DNA of 5,454 bases from NCBI GenBank assembly GCA_934667865.1, contig CAKUMR010000090.1:1-5454 (forward strand). The letters run 5' to 3'. Every line of letters begins with the position of its first letter. The stretch's first letter is position 1. The position numbers were made by a program, and so were the translations under genes. Shown piece by piece: positions 4,840-5,454 of the stretch. Source of the DNA: an uncultured Oscillospiraceae bacterium (lineage in GTDB: Bacteria; Bacillota_A; Clostridia; Oscillospirales; Oscillospiraceae). The notes under the pieces are model-generated. The model worked only from the letters and a program-made list of their open reading frames with translations. It did not search any database and was not told the DNA's origin.

Positions 4840-5454
4840 CAGGACTTGCGAATCTGATCCGGCGCGACCGCCGGCTGTTCTTCAAGGATAAGGGGATGCT
4901 GATCTCCTCGCTGATCACGCCGGTCGTGCTGCTGGTGCTCTACGCCACCTTCCTTGCAGGCGTATACCGCGACAGCTTTGTCAGCGCATTGCCGCAGGGC
5001 TTTCCGGTCGCTGACGCGCTTGTCGACGCGACGGTCGGCGGGGAGCTGATTTCCTCTCTGCTGGCGGTGAGCTGCGTGACGGTCGCCTTCTGCTCCAACC
5101 TGATGATGGTACAGGATAAGGTTTCGGGTGCGCTGCGCGACCTCACGGTCAGCCCGGTGCGCCGCTCCACCGTCGCGCTCGCCTACTTCATTGCTTCGGC
5201 TCTCGTCACGCTGATCGTGACCTTCGTGGCCTTCGGTGCAAGCCTTCTGTACTTATGGCGTATGGGCTGGTATCTGACCTTCGGCGACGTTGCGCGTATC
5301 GCGCTGGACGTGCTTCTGCTGACGCTCTTCGGCGTAGCGCTCTCCTCCTGCGTGAATTTCCCCCTGTCCACCAATGGGCAGGCCTCGGCGGTCGGCACGA
5401 TCGTCAGCGCGGGCTACGGCTTCATCTGCGGGGCGTATATGCCCATTTCCAACT
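4836..5454 (+). CDS. ABC-2 type permease (C-terminus beyond the window)
   Basis: Starting at the ATG within the ATGA overlap (ribosome binding site GGGAGG at 4821-4826), 206 codons run open to the right edge plus one base, so the protein is incomplete. A short basic N-terminus (LIRRDRRLFFKDKG, 7-20) precedes hydrophobic segments near residues 21-43, 70-92, 115-140, 153-172 and 183-203. The loop QDKVSGALRDLTVSPVRR (93-110) and the late segment FPLSTNGQASAVGTI (175-189) match ABC-2 membrane proteins, which have six membrane spans in about 240-380 residues. It would form the transport channel with the adjacent ATPase, as a homodimer or with a second permease encoded beyond the edge. Confidence 0.92.
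   Translation, partial: MTGLANLIRRDRRLFFKDKGMLISSLITPVVLLVLYATFLAGVYRDSFVSALPQGFPVADALVDATVGGELISSLLAVSCVTVAFCSNLMMVQDKVSGALRDLTVSPVRRSTVALAYFIASALVTLIVTFVAFGASLLYLWRMGWYLTFGDVARIALDVLLLTLFGVALSSCVNFPLSTNGQASAVGTIVSAGYGFICGAYMPISN

Noticed and set aside
1..5454. CRISPR array, tRNA or rRNA genes, insertion sequence or prophage
   Set aside because: No spaced direct-repeat series, cloverleaf, transposase or integrase motif, or target-site duplication was seen.

Overview
The window looks like chromosomal DNA from a GC-rich Clostridia, most likely a gut member of the Oscillospirales. This is inferred, not proven. It rests on strong AGGAGG-type ribosome binding sites, consensus sigma-A-type promoters, the Firmicutes gene pair trmK-nif3, a small DUF1858 redox protein typical of anaerobes, and strongly GC-rich third codon positions. 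No mobile element, CRISPR array, rRNA or tRNA is visible.

Layout. (1) 1-372, minus strand: the N-terminal part of an N-acyl-D-amino-acid deacylase-like amidohydrolase, running off the left edge. (2) 373-492: a divergent intergenic region built around a perfect 18-bp inverted repeat. A promoter faces each way from it, and each -35 box lies inside one arm. (3) 493-711: a DUF1858 CxxC protein, closed by an intrinsic terminator. (4) 788-2267: trmK (tRNA m1A22 methyltransferase) and a nif3-family gene, overlapping by 26 bp. (5) 2340-3077: a yebC/TACO1-family gene with its own promoter and terminator. (6) 3156-5454: an apparently self-regulated export operon. It has a consensus promoter, a dyad operator candidate just after the predicted transcription start, a TetR-family repressor, an ABC ATPase of the DrrA type and an ABC-2 permease cut by the right edge.

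How the parts work together. The centre (trmK, nif3, yebC) is housekeeping RNA and translation biology. The right end is a classic repressor-plus-exporter cassette: the TetR protein probably binds the dyad in its own leader and controls the tightly coupled ATPase and permease genes. The left end is a divergent pair whose promoters are almost exact mirror images, and it is the least ordinary thing here.

No clearly new multi-gene system is visible. The best leads are regulatory: the mirror-symmetric divergent promoter at 393-462 and the three-half-site arrangement in the tetR leader at 3194-3237.
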